This document shows positions 33,741-42,384 of a stretch of DNA of 64,000 bases, one piece after another. Each line of letters begins with the position of its first letter. Position 1 is the first letter of the stretch. Made by a program: the position numbers and the translations under genes. The notes under the pieces are model-generated. The model was not told the origin of the DNA. It made no database searches and saw only the letters and a program-made list of their open reading frames with translations. The DNA is from Namhaeicola sp039714555 (GTDB lineage: Bacteria; Bacteroidota; Bacteroidia; Flavobacteriales; Flavobacteriaceae). Location of the stretch: NCBI GenBank assembly GCA_039714555.1, contig JBDLJB010000002.1, positions 96,788-160,787 of the forward strand, written 5' to 3'.

Positions 33741-33962
33741 ATGAGAACTAGAGAATTTTTTATGAGATTAGGTGTTTTATTACCTATGGCTTTTTGGGGT
33801 GTATTTATTGTATTAATGATTTTAGGAATTGTTACCTATAATTTTGGGGCAGACTCACTATTTTATTGTGATGTGTATTGTAAAATTGGAGTAACTTTAT
33901 TAGCAGCTGTTTTTTTATCAGTAATTTACTGTCAGGCAAGATCTTGTTGGAAATTGAAATAG
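33741..33962 (+). CDS. Small two-TM protein with four cysteines
   Basis: A 73-residue membrane protein of unknown family. It has a hydrophobic helix at about 11-33 (GVLLPMAFWGVFIVLMILGIV), a loop, and a second at about 49-63. Four cysteines form two pairs at the membrane face: Cys43/Cys47 (FYCDVYCKIG) and Cys64/Cys69 (YCQARSC). They could bind a metal or cofactor or act in thiol chemistry, which is inference. It lies between the cytochrome gene and the FNR-like gene, downstream of a perfect TGTGA-N6-TCACA site, so it is probably part of the same regulon. Confidence 0.6.
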   Translation: MRTREFFMRLGVLLPMAFWGVFIVLMILGIVTYNFGADSLFYCDVYCKIGVTLLAAVFLSVIYCQARSCWKLK

Positions 33963-33969
33963 TTTTATG

Positions 33970-34647
33970 CTAACCCTTTTTTGAAATAATTTCCAATTGC
34001 TTTTTGTTTAGGATGGAGATATTATTTTTATTAAGTCTAATAATTTTGTTTTTAGAAAAATCTGAAAGTATTCTTGAAACAGTTTCTCTTGAAGAACAAG
34101 TTAGATCGCCTAACTCGTTTCTTGTCAAGGGGATTTCAAAATTTTGTTTATCGAATATTTTTTCGGAAAAGTATAGTAGTGCTTCAGCTATCTTCCCCGG
34201 GCCTTGCTTTTGTATTTGATTGATACTTTTTTTAAAGTTATATAATTCACCTCTGCATAATTCTACAATGATCTCATAAGCAAACTGTCCATTTTTTTTA
34301 ATAAATTCTTTAAAAACCTCAAAACCAATAAAACACACACTGGTTTTTGAGATTGCAGTAGCAGAATACTCATTGATCTTAGCACTTATTGTTGTTGGAA
34401 TTCCAAGGTAAGACGGACCTTTTACTATCTTTAATATTTGTTCTTTTTCGGGTCCCATAGCATGTACTTTTACAAGTCCTTCTTTTATAAAAGCAATGTT
34501 ATAAGAAAGAGCATCTTGAATCAAAATTTTGTCACCTTTTTGAAAAACAACCTGATTGCAGTTATGGCCTAGTCTTTCTAATTCTTTTTGATCCAGTTTT
34601 CCAGTGGCTTTAGATTTCTGTAAGCAATAATAACAAATGTCAGTCAT
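33970..34647 (-). CDS. FNR-like Crp-family transcriptional regulator
   Basis: A 225-residue regulator with an N-terminal CxxC (Cys5, Cys8), Cys30, a beta-roll (Cys105 within it) and a C-terminal HTH. Four cysteines in this order recall the [4Fe-4S] ligands of FNR, though the Cys8-Cys30 spacing is longer than in E. coli. The recognition helix SSRETVSRI (185-193) has Arg187, Glu188 and Arg192, the CRP set that reads TGTGA. Two such sites lie in the adjacent sulfur island, so it is its probable oxygen- or redox-dependent regulator. It converges on the small Cys-rich membrane gene (7 bp apart). Confidence 0.82.
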   Translation of the reverse strand: MTDICYYCLQKSKATGKLDQKELERLGHNCNQVVFQKGDKILIQDALSYNIAFIKEGLVKVHAMGPEKEQILKIVKGPSYLGIPTTISAKINEYSATAISKTSVCFIGFEVFKEFIKKNGQFAYEIIVELCRGELYNFKKSINQIQKQGPGKIAEALLYFSEKIFDKQNFEIPLTRNELGDLTCSSRETVSRILSDFSKNKIIRLNKNNISILNKKQLEIISKKG

Positions 34648-34856
34648 GATATAATATGGTATTGTTATTAATATGTTTTATTATAACCCAAATATCATTG
34701 AAATGTATTGGAAAATCATTAACAAATCTCATAGTAAAGGTAAACAATAAAAAGATAATTCTTAACAAATATTAATTGTAATATAATCTTGTGTATTTTT
34801 ATCAAGTGAATTTTTTTAATAGATAAATTTATAAATAATTACAAAAATTTAAATGT
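34648..34856. other. Divergent intergenic region, FNR-like / YhhN
   Basis: About 210 bp of AT-rich DNA between divergent genes. It must hold both promoters, but I see no full consensus element, operator palindrome or RNA gene. Confidence 0.4.
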
Positions 34857-35531
34857 GTGAAGACAAATAAAGTAACCAAAGGATTAACAGTACTCTTTTT
34901 TACAGTTTCAATTCTTGATATAATTGGAGTTGCACTTGATAATTCATTATTGCAGGTTATTTTTAAACCCATGATCATGTTATCATTGATTGCATTGTAT
35001 TTTTATTCGGTTGAAAAGAAAAACAATGGATATATATTGGCTTTGGCATTTTCTTTTTTAGGAGATGTACTTTTAATGGATAAAAGCAACTTGTTTTTAT
35101 ATGGAATCGCCGCTTTTTTGATGACTCAGATCATCTATATAAAATTAATAATTGATCAGTTAGGTAAAACAACGTTACAACAAAAGATCATAGCAATCTT
35201 TCCTTTTGCAATTTTTATAATTGTATTATTGAATGTACTAAAAAGTAATCTAAATGAGTTTTTAATTCCGGTAAACATTTATGGACTTACAATTTCAATT
35301 TTTGGAATTGTTTCTCTATTAAATTATATTTCTGATAGATCACAAACTTCATTGATCTTATTGGTTGGAGCAATTTTATTTATTCTATCAGATAGTATGA
35401 TCGCACTGCATAAATTTCATGAACCAAAATCAATTTACCCAATTGCAACTATGATAACTTATGTTTTGGCACAGTATTTAATTTATTGGTTTATCTCAAA
35501 CACAGTTAAGATTTCTAAAAAGAAGAATTAA
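34857..35531 (+). CDS. YhhN/TMEM86-family membrane protein (lysoplasmalogenase-like)
   Basis: A 224-residue protein with about eight hydrophobic helices and YhhN family hallmarks: KPMIMLSLIALYFYSVEKK, FSFLGDVLLMD (conserved GD) and FILSDSMIALHKF (conserved SD). Eukaryotic TMEM86 hydrolyses lysoplasmalogens; bacterial activity is inferred. The start is GTG 34857, since a stop lies 21 bp upstream in frame and no ATG is available. An out-of-frame ATG four bases earlier opens a five-codon frame (MCEDK) that overlaps it. Confidence 0.8.
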   Translation: MKTNKVTKGLTVLFFTVSILDIIGVALDNSLLQVIFKPMIMLSLIALYFYSVEKKNNGYILALAFSFLGDVLLMDKSNLFLYGIAAFLMTQIIYIKLIIDQLGKTTLQQKIIAIFPFAIFIIVLLNVLKSNLNEFLIPVNIYGLTISIFGIVSLLNYISDRSQTSLILLVGAILFILSDSMIALHKFHEPKSIYPIATMITYVLAQYLIYWFISNTVKISKKKN

Positions 35532-35555
35532 ATAAACTTGAAAATTATTGAATGA

Positions 35556-36023
35556 TTAAGGTTTCTTATTGCGCATTTCCATCATTTGTTTTTTACGGAA
35601 TTCAGCTAATAATTTGCGATTAAACTCATGCTCAGCACGGTATAATTTTAATATTTTTTTTGAAGAAATAATATTTTTAAGCGCTTCATAAAATTTTGTT
35701 TTAGCTTTTGCTAATTCATCATCATTCAAAACCAATTGATTCAACATTGTATTGGCTTCAGTATCAGTAAGTGCATCAATCCCACCTTTTTCTCTAACTT
35801 TTTTATGATTATCTCTTATATTAACTATTTTTAACTGATGTACTTTATTTTCATAGATATTGTAAACAGGCCAAAATTTTTCAGCTTCTGCAGGAGTTAA
35901 TTCTAATTTTTCTGTTATAAACGCTGTTTTATAAGCTTTTAGTTTTTCTCTCCTTTCGCTTTGAGCAATTAAGCTACTTACACTTAATATTACAATGATT
36001 AATGTGATTAATGCTTTTTTCAT
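35556..36023 (-). CDS. Periplasmic 'sensor of ECF sigma' protein, Spy/CpxP-like
   Basis: A 155-residue exported protein (signal peptide LITLIIVILSVSSLIAQ). The mature part is helical and charged, with the recurring Bacteroidota motif LELTPAEAEKFWPVYNIYENKVHQLK and a basic C-terminus (MEMRNKKP). Homologues follow an ECF sigma and anti-sigma gene and are labelled sensors of ECF-type sigma factors; the fold may resemble Spy/CpxP chaperones. It starts 4 bp after the anti-sigma gene. Confidence 0.75.
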   Translation of the reverse strand: MKKALITLIIVILSVSSLIAQSERREKLKAYKTAFITEKLELTPAEAEKFWPVYNIYENKVHQLKIVNIRDNHKKVREKGGIDALTDTEANTMLNQLVLNDDELAKAKTKFYEALKNIISSKKILKLYRAEHEFNRKLLAEFRKKQMMEMRNKKP

Positions 36024-36027
36024 AATT

Positions 36028-36612
36028 TTAATTTTCTAAAAATAATATTTCAAGATCTTTATCTTCTAAATAATCGGAAATTTCATCTTCAAAATAAATA
36101 CTATTATTATTGATATCAATATCTTCATAAACTTCGGCAATATCGTAGGAATTAAAACCTATTGAATATTCATCCATCCAATTTTCAATTTCAATAGCAC
36201 TGATATCATTTAAGCTTATGGTTTCTTGTTTATTTGCAAAATATTTGACCCCAACAAATAAAAGAAAAGATGCAGCAACAGCTATATTGATGAATTTTTT
36301 ATAGTGATTTGAAAATAAGTTGACTACTTTGCTTTTGGGTTTTTTATTTGTGGTGTTGATCTCGATATCATCAAAATAATTTTTTGGTGCTTCAAAACCT
36401 GTTTGTGTAGGGATTTGTACAGATTTAATTTTGGATAAGATTTCATTATTAACATTTTCGAAATATTGATCAGGAACTACAAAACCATTATTTTTATCAG
36501 TATTGGCTGGAGTAATAAAATTGCTTTCAAAATTTTCAAAATAATTATTTGGAGTTTTAAATCCCAAACCAGAAGCTTTTAAATTATTTAATATATTGTT
36601 ATCTTTTTTCAT
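36028..36612 (-). CDS. Putative anti-sigma factor, single-pass membrane protein
   Basis: A 194-residue protein. The cytoplasmic half has three copies of a short motif, [FV]xxPxNYF[ED] or VPDQYFEN (near residues 18, 45 and 70), possibly sigma-binding. A TM helix follows (FINIAVAASFLLFVGVKYF), then an acidic periplasmic domain (Asp/Glu-rich, ending DKDLEILFLEN). It lies between the ECF sigma gene (20 bp) and the sensor gene (4 bp). No zinc motif is present. The anti-sigma role rests on context and topology. Confidence 0.68.
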   Translation of the reverse strand: MKKDNNILNNLKASGLGFKTPNNYFENFESNFITPANTDKNNGFVVPDQYFENVNNEILSKIKSVQIPTQTGFEAPKNYFDDIEINTTNKKPKSKVVNLFSNHYKKFINIAVAASFLLFVGVKYFANKQETISLNDISAIEIENWMDEYSIGFNSYDIAEVYEDIDINNNSIYFEDEISDYLEDKDLEILFLEN

Positions 36613-36632
36613 TAAAATTTTGATAATCTGTT

Positions 36633-37172
36633 CTATTCTTTTAAATAGGTTTCAATTTTCTTTCTTGCATGATGATATGAAGCTTTTAAAGCACCAACTG
36701 AAGTATCTAATATTTCAGAAATTTCATCATATTTCATATCATCAAAATATTTCATATTAAAAACCAATTGTTGCTTTTGTGGTAATGTTGCCAAAGCTTT
36801 TTGTAATTTCAATTGTATTTCATCTCCCTCAAAATAAACATCTGATTCTAATTTATCAATCATTTGTTTTCTTATATCATCACTATCAATTTTATACATT
36901 ATGGCTTTTTTATTGATATGTGTTATTGATTCATTTGTAGCAATTCTATACATCCAAGAATACAATTTACTTTTTTCGTTGAACTTTTCAATATTTTTAA
37001 AAATTTTTATAAATGTGTTTTGTAAAACATCATCAGCATCATCATGAGAAATTACAATTTTACGTATATGCCAATACAAGCGTTCTTTATAAAGATCTAA
37101 CAATTCTTTAAAAGCTTTGTTTTGTGTTTCTTTATTTTGTAATTGTTTTATAAATATTGCTTCTTCTTGCAC
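36633..37172 (-). CDS. ECF RNA polymerase sigma factor (second)
   Basis: A 179-residue ECF sigma. Region 2 is visible as HDDADDVLQNTFIKIFKNIEKF followed by KLYSWMYRIATNESITHINK; region 4 as LPQKQQLVFNMKYFDDMKYDEISEILDTSVGALKASYHHARKKI (given in parts of the frame). It heads a three-gene operon with its anti-sigma and sensor, spaced 20 and 4 bp. The TonB receptor gene upstream is on the same strand but 97 bp away, so it is probably a separate unit. What stress it answers is unknown. Confidence 0.9.
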   Translation of the reverse strand: MQEEAIFIKQLQNKETQNKAFKELLDLYKERLYWHIRKIVISHDDADDVLQNTFIKIFKNIEKFNEKSKLYSWMYRIATNESITHINKKAIMYKIDSDDIRKQMIDKLESDVYFEGDEIQLKLQKALATLPQKQQLVFNMKYFDDMKYDEISEILDTSVGALKASYHHARKKIETYLKE

Positions 37173-37269
37173 AAATTTTACTCTTTAGACTACTAATATA
37201 TAAAAAGGTTTAAATGTTTTTTGAAAATTTAGATAAAAAAATAAGATATGAATATCCAAAACATTACAT

Positions 37270-39726
37270 CTAAAACTTCATAGCAATTTTCACATTAAGA
37301 ACTCTTCCGCTAAGAAAATTTGGAACAGCAATAGATTGGTTTGTAGAAATATCTCTTACCCAAGTATTGGTTATTGAATTTTTCACATCAAACATATTGA
37401 ATAATTCAATTCCAGCTGATAATTCTTTAAAGCTTTTTTGCCAATTTTTTTTAGGCGGATTTTGAAGATCGACAAAAACATATGAAATTCCAATATCCGA
37501 TCTGAAATAATCCTTTAATCGATTTTGATATAAATATGGATCTGCATATGATGGTGAGCCCCCCGGAACTCCTGTATTATAAACCATATTCAAGTACATT
37601 CTTAAACTAGGTAAATTAGGAACATAATCTTGAAATAGTAAAGCAAATTTTAAACGTTGATCCGTTGGTCGTGAAATATAACCTTTATCATCAATATTTT
37701 CTTTGGTAATTAAATAACCAAAGCTAAACCATGATTCTGTACCGGGTACAAATTCTCCGTTAAGCCGAATATCAAATCCAGTAGCATAAGCTGTAGCGTT
37801 ATTTTTAGCAAGATATCTTATTCTTACATTGTCAATTGTAAATGGATTCACGTTGGTCAAATTCTTGTAATAAGCTTCGCTTACTAATTTAAATGGACGA
37901 TTCCACATTTTAAAACTAAAGTCATTACCAATTACAAAATGTATAGCCTGTTGTGCTTTTACTTCAGGATGTACAATACCCAATGAATCCCTTAATTCAC
38001 GATAAAAAGGGGGTTGATGATAATAGCCTCCTGATATTCTAAACATTAAATCCCTATTCCAATCAGGTTTTATAGAAAATTGTGCTCTTGGACTAAAAAC
38101 AGTGTGGCTTTTACTTTCTATATCATCACCACTGATTGTCCAGTTTTGAGCTCTAATACCTAAATTAAACCAAATAATATGATCATTCATGGATGTTTTT
38201 TTACTCCATTGAGCAAAACCAGAAATACGATTGGTAGTAATTTTATTTAAGGCTCTTACATTTGTATAAGGAACAATAGGTGTACTGTAAGGTGTATATG
38301 GTTCATCATTTTTTGGTCTTAAATATGGTGGACGAATTGCAAAACCTGCAGAATCTATCATTTGCCACTCTATAATTCGATCTTTAATATTTTCAATTTG
38401 ATATTTTGCACCTATTTCAATTAAATTATTATTCTTTTTATAATCGGCTTTAATTTCAATATTTGAAATATTTGCTTCCAGATCATTTCTTGCGTGGTCT
38501 AATTGAGTACCAATTGCTTGGATAAAACTTACTTCTCCAAAATCATTTGAACTTAAATCTGAATTTAAATTACCCATTCCGTATGCGGCAAGAATATCAT
38601 AATGTTCTTTTTCTTGAGTATTATAAGATGAGGTAACTAAATTTATTGATAAATTTTCGTTGAACTTATAGATTCCTTTTATGGCACCGAAAAACGTTTG
38701 ATATTGATCTTTCTCTTTACCATCATAATGTACAACAAGAGCCAAAGGATTAATAATTGAACCAAAGTTTGTTCTACGTGTATAAGGTGTAAAATTATAA
38801 TCATTCAATGAGAATGTACCTAAAAACTCGAGAACAAATTTTTCATTGAATTGATAAGATAAAAAGGATTGAACATCAGTAAAACTTGGTTTGAAATTTG
38901 ATTCAGTATCTTTGCTATTAACAAAAAGGCTGTTATTTCTATAGCGAAAACCTACCATAGCAAGTAATCTATTTTCAAAACCAGTGCCTTCAAGAGTTGC
39001 ACTTGCGCCTAATAAGCTTGCTTCTAATTGAACTCCAAACTCCTTAGGTTTTCGGTAATTAATATCTAAAACAGAAGATAATTTATCACCGTATTTAGCT
39101 TGAAAACCACCGGAAGAAAAAGCCACATTTTGCGTCATACTTGGGTTTACAAAACTTAATCCTTCTTGTTGACCAGACCTTACTAAAAATGGGCGATAAA
39201 CTTCAATGCCATTAACATACACTAGATTTTCATCAAAACTACCGCCTCTAACATTGTATTGTGTGCTTAATTCATTATTAAAACTTACACCCGGTAATGT
39301 TTTTAAAATACTTTCTACACTTTGGTTTGCATTTGGGATATATTTTAAATCTTCAGTTTTTATTTTGGTGATACCTTCAGCTTCAGCTTTTTGGTTTTTT
39401 ACAGTAACTTCACTTATTTCTTCGGTTTTGATTGGTAATTTTGGAGAAAAGTTAAGTGTTCTACCAGCTGGAATAATAAAACTTCTGGTTAGATTCTGAT
39501 AGGAGATATGACTAAATAATAATGAAATTGACTTATTTGAAGGTATTTGTAAAAGATATTCACCTTTTTTATTTGTTGAAGTTCCGGTTGTACCGTATGA
39601 TATAGATACATTTTCAATTGCTTCACCATCTTTATCGGTGACAATTCCTTTAATAACAGCAGTTTGAGACTGAAGTATTTGGAATAAAAAAAGAAAAATA
39701 AAAAATAGAAATAATCTTGTTTTCAA
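37270..39726 (-). CDS. TonB-dependent outer-membrane receptor with carboxypeptidase-regulatory domain
   Basis: An 818-residue receptor. A signal peptide (LFLFFIFLFLFQILQSQ) leads to a CarboxypepD-regulatory-like domain (about 22-105: AVIKGIVTDKDGEAIENVSISY), a plug domain (NQSVESILKTLPGVSFNNELSTQYNVRGGSFDEN, in part) and a 22-strand barrel ending in a terminal Phe (LNVKIAMKF). It would import a bulky substrate with TonB energy. No SusD partner is adjacent, so it is not a SusCD pair. It starts 13 bp after the M23 peptidase gene, suggesting co-transcription. The substrate is unknown. Confidence 0.9.
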   Translation of the reverse strand: MKTRLFLFFIFLFLFQILQSQTAVIKGIVTDKDGEAIENVSISYGTTGTSTNKKGEYLLQIPSNKSISLLFSHISYQNLTRSFIIPAGRTLNFSPKLPIKTEEISEVTVKNQKAEAEGITKIKTEDLKYIPNANQSVESILKTLPGVSFNNELSTQYNVRGGSFDENLVYVNGIEVYRPFLVRSGQQEGLSFVNPSMTQNVAFSSGGFQAKYGDKLSSVLDINYRKPKEFGVQLEASLLGASATLEGTGFENRLLAMVGFRYRNNSLFVNSKDTESNFKPSFTDVQSFLSYQFNEKFVLEFLGTFSLNDYNFTPYTRRTNFGSIINPLALVVHYDGKEKDQYQTFFGAIKGIYKFNENLSINLVTSSYNTQEKEHYDILAAYGMGNLNSDLSSNDFGEVSFIQAIGTQLDHARNDLEANISNIEIKADYKKNNNLIEIGAKYQIENIKDRIIEWQMIDSAGFAIRPPYLRPKNDEPYTPYSTPIVPYTNVRALNKITTNRISGFAQWSKKTSMNDHIIWFNLGIRAQNWTISGDDIESKSHTVFSPRAQFSIKPDWNRDLMFRISGGYYHQPPFYRELRDSLGIVHPEVKAQQAIHFVIGNDFSFKMWNRPFKLVSEAYYKNLTNVNPFTIDNVRIRYLAKNNATAYATGFDIRLNGEFVPGTESWFSFGYLITKENIDDKGYISRPTDQRLKFALLFQDYVPNLPSLRMYLNMVYNTGVPGGSPSYADPYLYQNRLKDYFRSDIGISYVFVDLQNPPKKNWQKSFKELSAGIELFNMFDVKNSITNTWVRDISTNQSIAVPNFLSGRVLNVKIAMKF

Positions 39727-39739
39727 TTTTTTGAATATT

Positions 39740-41434
39740 TTATTCTTTTCTGTTAAAAGTAGTTGTAAAAGTAGTTGAATTATTTACATTATCAGTAACA
39801 ATAACTTTCAAAGTATGCTCATTTCCAATTAATTTTTTATCATTAAAATTGTACGTTAGGGTACCTTTTTTTGGTTTGTATTCCATTAAAATCCATTTTC
39901 CGTCAATTTCTCCCCGATAAGATTTAATACCCGATCCTTTATCAGAAATTCTAACCATCAAATAATTCTTTTTTGATAGCCACTGATTTTCTTTAAAATT
40001 ATGAGGAAATACTTTTGGTTTATCAAAATCCTTTACCAATGTATAATCCCCAAGGGTTTTGGTCTTAGTATAAAGCTTATGATCTTTATATCTTGTTGAA
40101 GTATAATACAATCTGCCTGATTTATTTTTTCTGGCAATGTACATATGTTTAATATCGTCGTTATTGTATTTTGAAACATCAAATGAAAGTGTAAAATTAT
40201 TGTGAACAGCAACGCTGGAGTTGTGTAATTGAGCTACACCATCTTTGTATTGGTAGTCAAAATAAAAATCATCACAAAAAATATTTTTTGGAAAAGAAGC
40301 TATAATGAAACTATCACTAATTTTATTTATTTGATTTACCTTAAAATAATAGGGAGTTTCTTTTATTTTTTTATAATGAATAATAGTATCTTTTTTTCCT
40401 TGAACCGGAATAATAAGTTTGGTTTGATTACCCGCAAAATCACTTGCAGTAATTTGAATTCTATATTCTAAACTATCTTTAATAAAAAGTAAACCTTTGT
40501 CAATGATATGTTTATAGATACTCAATTTTGTATTTGGATCAATAAAACATTTTTGAACTCTTTGTTTCTTTTTTTTAAATCGTTCATAATCAATGAAATT
40601 ATTGATATATCTAGACTCGCTAAATGAAAATGTTTCAACAGTATATTGATATTTTTTTTCACCATTTACTTCCATTTTTAGATCATATAAACCATTGTTA
40701 TTAATTGCACCATCTAATTTATCAATAGCATTTACACCAATACCTATAGTACCATATGCGTAAATTTTATTGGCTAAAAAATCACCATTGTTTTGTTGTT
40801 TTATAACCAGATCAATATAATTATTGGATTGATTAACTTGAGAAGTATCATTTTTTGCATAAGCTACTGCATTTTTAAAAATTGGATTTTTATGATCGGG
40901 AATTTTAATTCCAAAATGCATTGGATTGATTGGATTAGCTTTTGTATCTCTTATTTCAAAATGTAAATGAGGCCCGCCTGAGCTTCCTGAATTTCCACTT
41001 AATGCTATTATTTCACCTTTTGAAACAGTTAATTCAGAAGATTTAGGATATAATTGAATTTGGAAACTCTCTTTTTCATATTGACGTTTTTTAACATAGG
41101 CTTCAATTTTTGGTGAGAATTTTTTTAGATGACCATAAACCGTAGTATAACCGTTTGGATGTGTAACATACAAAGCTTTGCCATAACCCCAGTGTGATAT
41201 TTTAATTCTTGAAACATAACCATTTCCTGAAGCAAAAATATTAAGACCCTCTTGTTGTTGTGTTTTGATATCAATACCTGCATGAAAATGGTTGCTACGT
41301 AATTCGCCAAAAGTACCCGATAAAATAAGGGGTATATCCATTGGATTTTGAAAAAAATCCTTTGGATATTTTTTTTGAGAATATAATATTCCCGATAAAA
41401 AAATTAATATAAGAAATACTGCTTTTTCTCTCAT
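39740..41434 (-). CDS. M23 family metallopeptidase (LytM-type)
   Basis: A 564-residue exported endopeptidase of the lysostaphin/LytM group, which cuts peptidoglycan cross-bridges. The signal peptide (FLILIFLSGILYS) is followed directly by the catalytic domain: NHFHAGIDI (zinc His/Asp), TVYGHL and GPHLHFEIRD (HxH), all intact. A long C-terminal beta-rich part (about 200-564) is uncharacterised. I chose ATG 41434 rather than a start 22 codons earlier because the signal peptide then lies at the N-terminus. It leads the transcript into the TonB receptor. Confidence 0.85.
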   Translation of the reverse strand: MREKAVFLILIFLSGILYSQKKYPKDFFQNPMDIPLILSGTFGELRSNHFHAGIDIKTQQQEGLNIFASGNGYVSRIKISHWGYGKALYVTHPNGYTTVYGHLKKFSPKIEAYVKKRQYEKESFQIQLYPKSSELTVSKGEIIALSGNSGSSGGPHLHFEIRDTKANPINPMHFGIKIPDHKNPIFKNAVAYAKNDTSQVNQSNNYIDLVIKQQNNGDFLANKIYAYGTIGIGVNAIDKLDGAINNNGLYDLKMEVNGEKKYQYTVETFSFSESRYINNFIDYERFKKKKQRVQKCFIDPNTKLSIYKHIIDKGLLFIKDSLEYRIQITASDFAGNQTKLIIPVQGKKDTIIHYKKIKETPYYFKVNQINKISDSFIIASFPKNIFCDDFYFDYQYKDGVAQLHNSSVAVHNNFTLSFDVSKYNNDDIKHMYIARKNKSGRLYYTSTRYKDHKLYTKTKTLGDYTLVKDFDKPKVFPHNFKENQWLSKKNYLMVRISDKGSGIKSYRGEIDGKWILMEYKPKKGTLTYNFNDKKLIGNEHTLKVIVTDNVNNSTTFTTTFNRKE

Positions 41435-41538
41435 AATTCGGCTAAAGTAATAATTAGAGTTGATACAAAAAAATTGATTGTTTAAATTATTATTAATCAA
41501 TTATTTGCAATTAATTTCTTTATATTTTTCTAAAACAG

Positions 41539-41569
41539 TTGTATTATTGTTATGTGTGTGTTAACTTTG
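41539..41569 (+). promoter_or_regulatory. Promoter of the zapB-like/zapA/6S unit
   Basis: TTG (41539-41541), a 20-bp spacer and TAACTTTG (41562-41569) fit the Bacteroidota consensus TTG-N19-21-TAnnTTTG. The predicted start leaves a ~20-nt leader before ATG 41596. This is the most complete promoter I found in the window. Confidence 0.65.
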
Positions 41570-41595
41570 TTGCAAATGTTAGATTCTTTGTAAGA

Positions 41596-41886
41596 ATGAA
41601 TAATTTATCACAAATAGTTGATTTACTTGAAACTAATTTATCAAAATTATTGCAGAAATATGATGATTTAAAAGAAGAAAATAAATTATTAAAGCAGCAA
41701 TCACAAGGTTTAGAGTTACAAGTTTCAGATCAACAAAAATTAATTAATGATTTAAAACAAAAAGAAGAATCATTAAAAATTGCAAATACAATAGTAGGCA
41801 ACAAAGATGACAAGCATTTGACCAAACTCAAAATAAATACCTTAATTCGTGAAATAGATAAATGTATAATTCAATTAAGCGAATAA
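41596..41886 (+). CDS. ZapB-like coiled-coil protein
   Basis: A 96-residue protein that is almost wholly coiled coil (about 5-75: LETNLSKLLQKYDDLKEENKLLKQQ and on, heptad Leu/Ile/Val). It sits 7 bp upstream of zapA, where Bacteroidota carry a short coiled-coil gene, so a role with ZapA at the FtsZ ring is likely, analogous to but not clearly homologous with E. coli ZapB. I chose ATG 41596, because a longer frame would read upstream of the predicted promoter start and add an unlikely Cys/Phe/Val-rich leader. Confidence 0.65.
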   Translation: MNNLSQIVDLLETNLSKLLQKYDDLKEENKLLKQQSQGLELQVSDQQKLINDLKQKEESLKIANTIVGNKDDKHLTKLKINTLIREIDKCIIQLSE

Positions 41887-41893
41887 TGTAAAA

Positions 41894-42187
41894 ATGAATA
41901 ATAAGTTAAAAATAAAGGTCACCATTGGTAATAGAGTTTATCCATTAACCATTAATAATGAAAGTGAAGAAGAAGGTATAAGAAAAGCGGTTAATAAAAT
42001 TAATGAACTCATTAAAAGTTTTGAACAAAATTATGAGATAAGAGATAAGCAAGATGTTTTAGCAATGTGTGCATTACAATTTGCTTCTCAAAATGAAGTA
42101 AAAAGTATTTATAACGAGTTGGATACAAAAAATATTGAAAATAAAATACGAGAAATTAATAATATATTAGATTCTCATTTATCATAA
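41894..42187 (+). CDS. zapA: Cell division protein ZapA
   Basis: A 97-residue ZapA-family protein that bundles FtsZ filaments at mid-cell. The N-terminal strand pair LKIKVTIGNRVYPLTINNESEEE and the helix IRKAVNKINELIKSFEQNYEIRDKQDVLAMCALQFA (read in parts) are diagnostic. It is 7 bp after the coiled-coil gene and directly followed by the 6S RNA, the same zapA-ssrS neighbourhood known from E. coli. Confidence 0.88.
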   Translation: MNNKLKIKVTIGNRVYPLTINNESEEEGIRKAVNKINELIKSFEQNYEIRDKQDVLAMCALQFASQNEVKSIYNELDTKNIENKIREINNILDSHLS

Positions 42188-42204
42188 GTTCTTTTAATAT
42201 AACA

Positions 42205-42372
42205 ATACTGCCTACATTAGTTATCTGTTTCAAAAACTCAACATTATCATATTAAAAAGGGTGAGTTTTTAATGCAAAAGCGTGCCGGTTCTATCGGATA
42301 CTTGACCATTAAGTTAGCCCTAAACTTGTTATAAAGGAGTTTTCTAAACCCCGACTGATGTGGGCTTTTTTT
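42205..42372 (+). ncRNA. ssrS: 6S RNA (SsrS), regulator of RNA polymerase
   Basis: A structured RNA of ~165 nt between zapA and rny, where 6S RNA occurs. A long-range closing stem pairs GCCTACATTAG (42210-42220) with CTGATGTGGGC (42355-42365), 11 bp including two G-U pairs, followed by a seven-T run. An internal 9-bp stem AAAAACTCA (42232-42240) / TGAGTTTTT (42262-42270) and small hairpins (CCG...CGG; AAGTT...AACTT) flank a large open region, as in the 6S promoter mimic. 6S binds sigma-70-type polymerase in stationary phase. The ends are estimates. Confidence 0.7.
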
Positions 42373-42384
42373 ATAAATATACAT

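Noticed and set aside
34853..34870. Five-codon frame MCEDK overlapping the GTG start of the YhhN gene
   Set aside because: An ATG followed by a stop within six codons arises easily by chance; no evidence of a leader peptide.
42358..42384. Upstream ATG extending rny by nine codons
   Set aside because: It lies inside the 6S closing stem and T-run and would put polar/aromatic residues ahead of the normal TM start MEITTIIIV.
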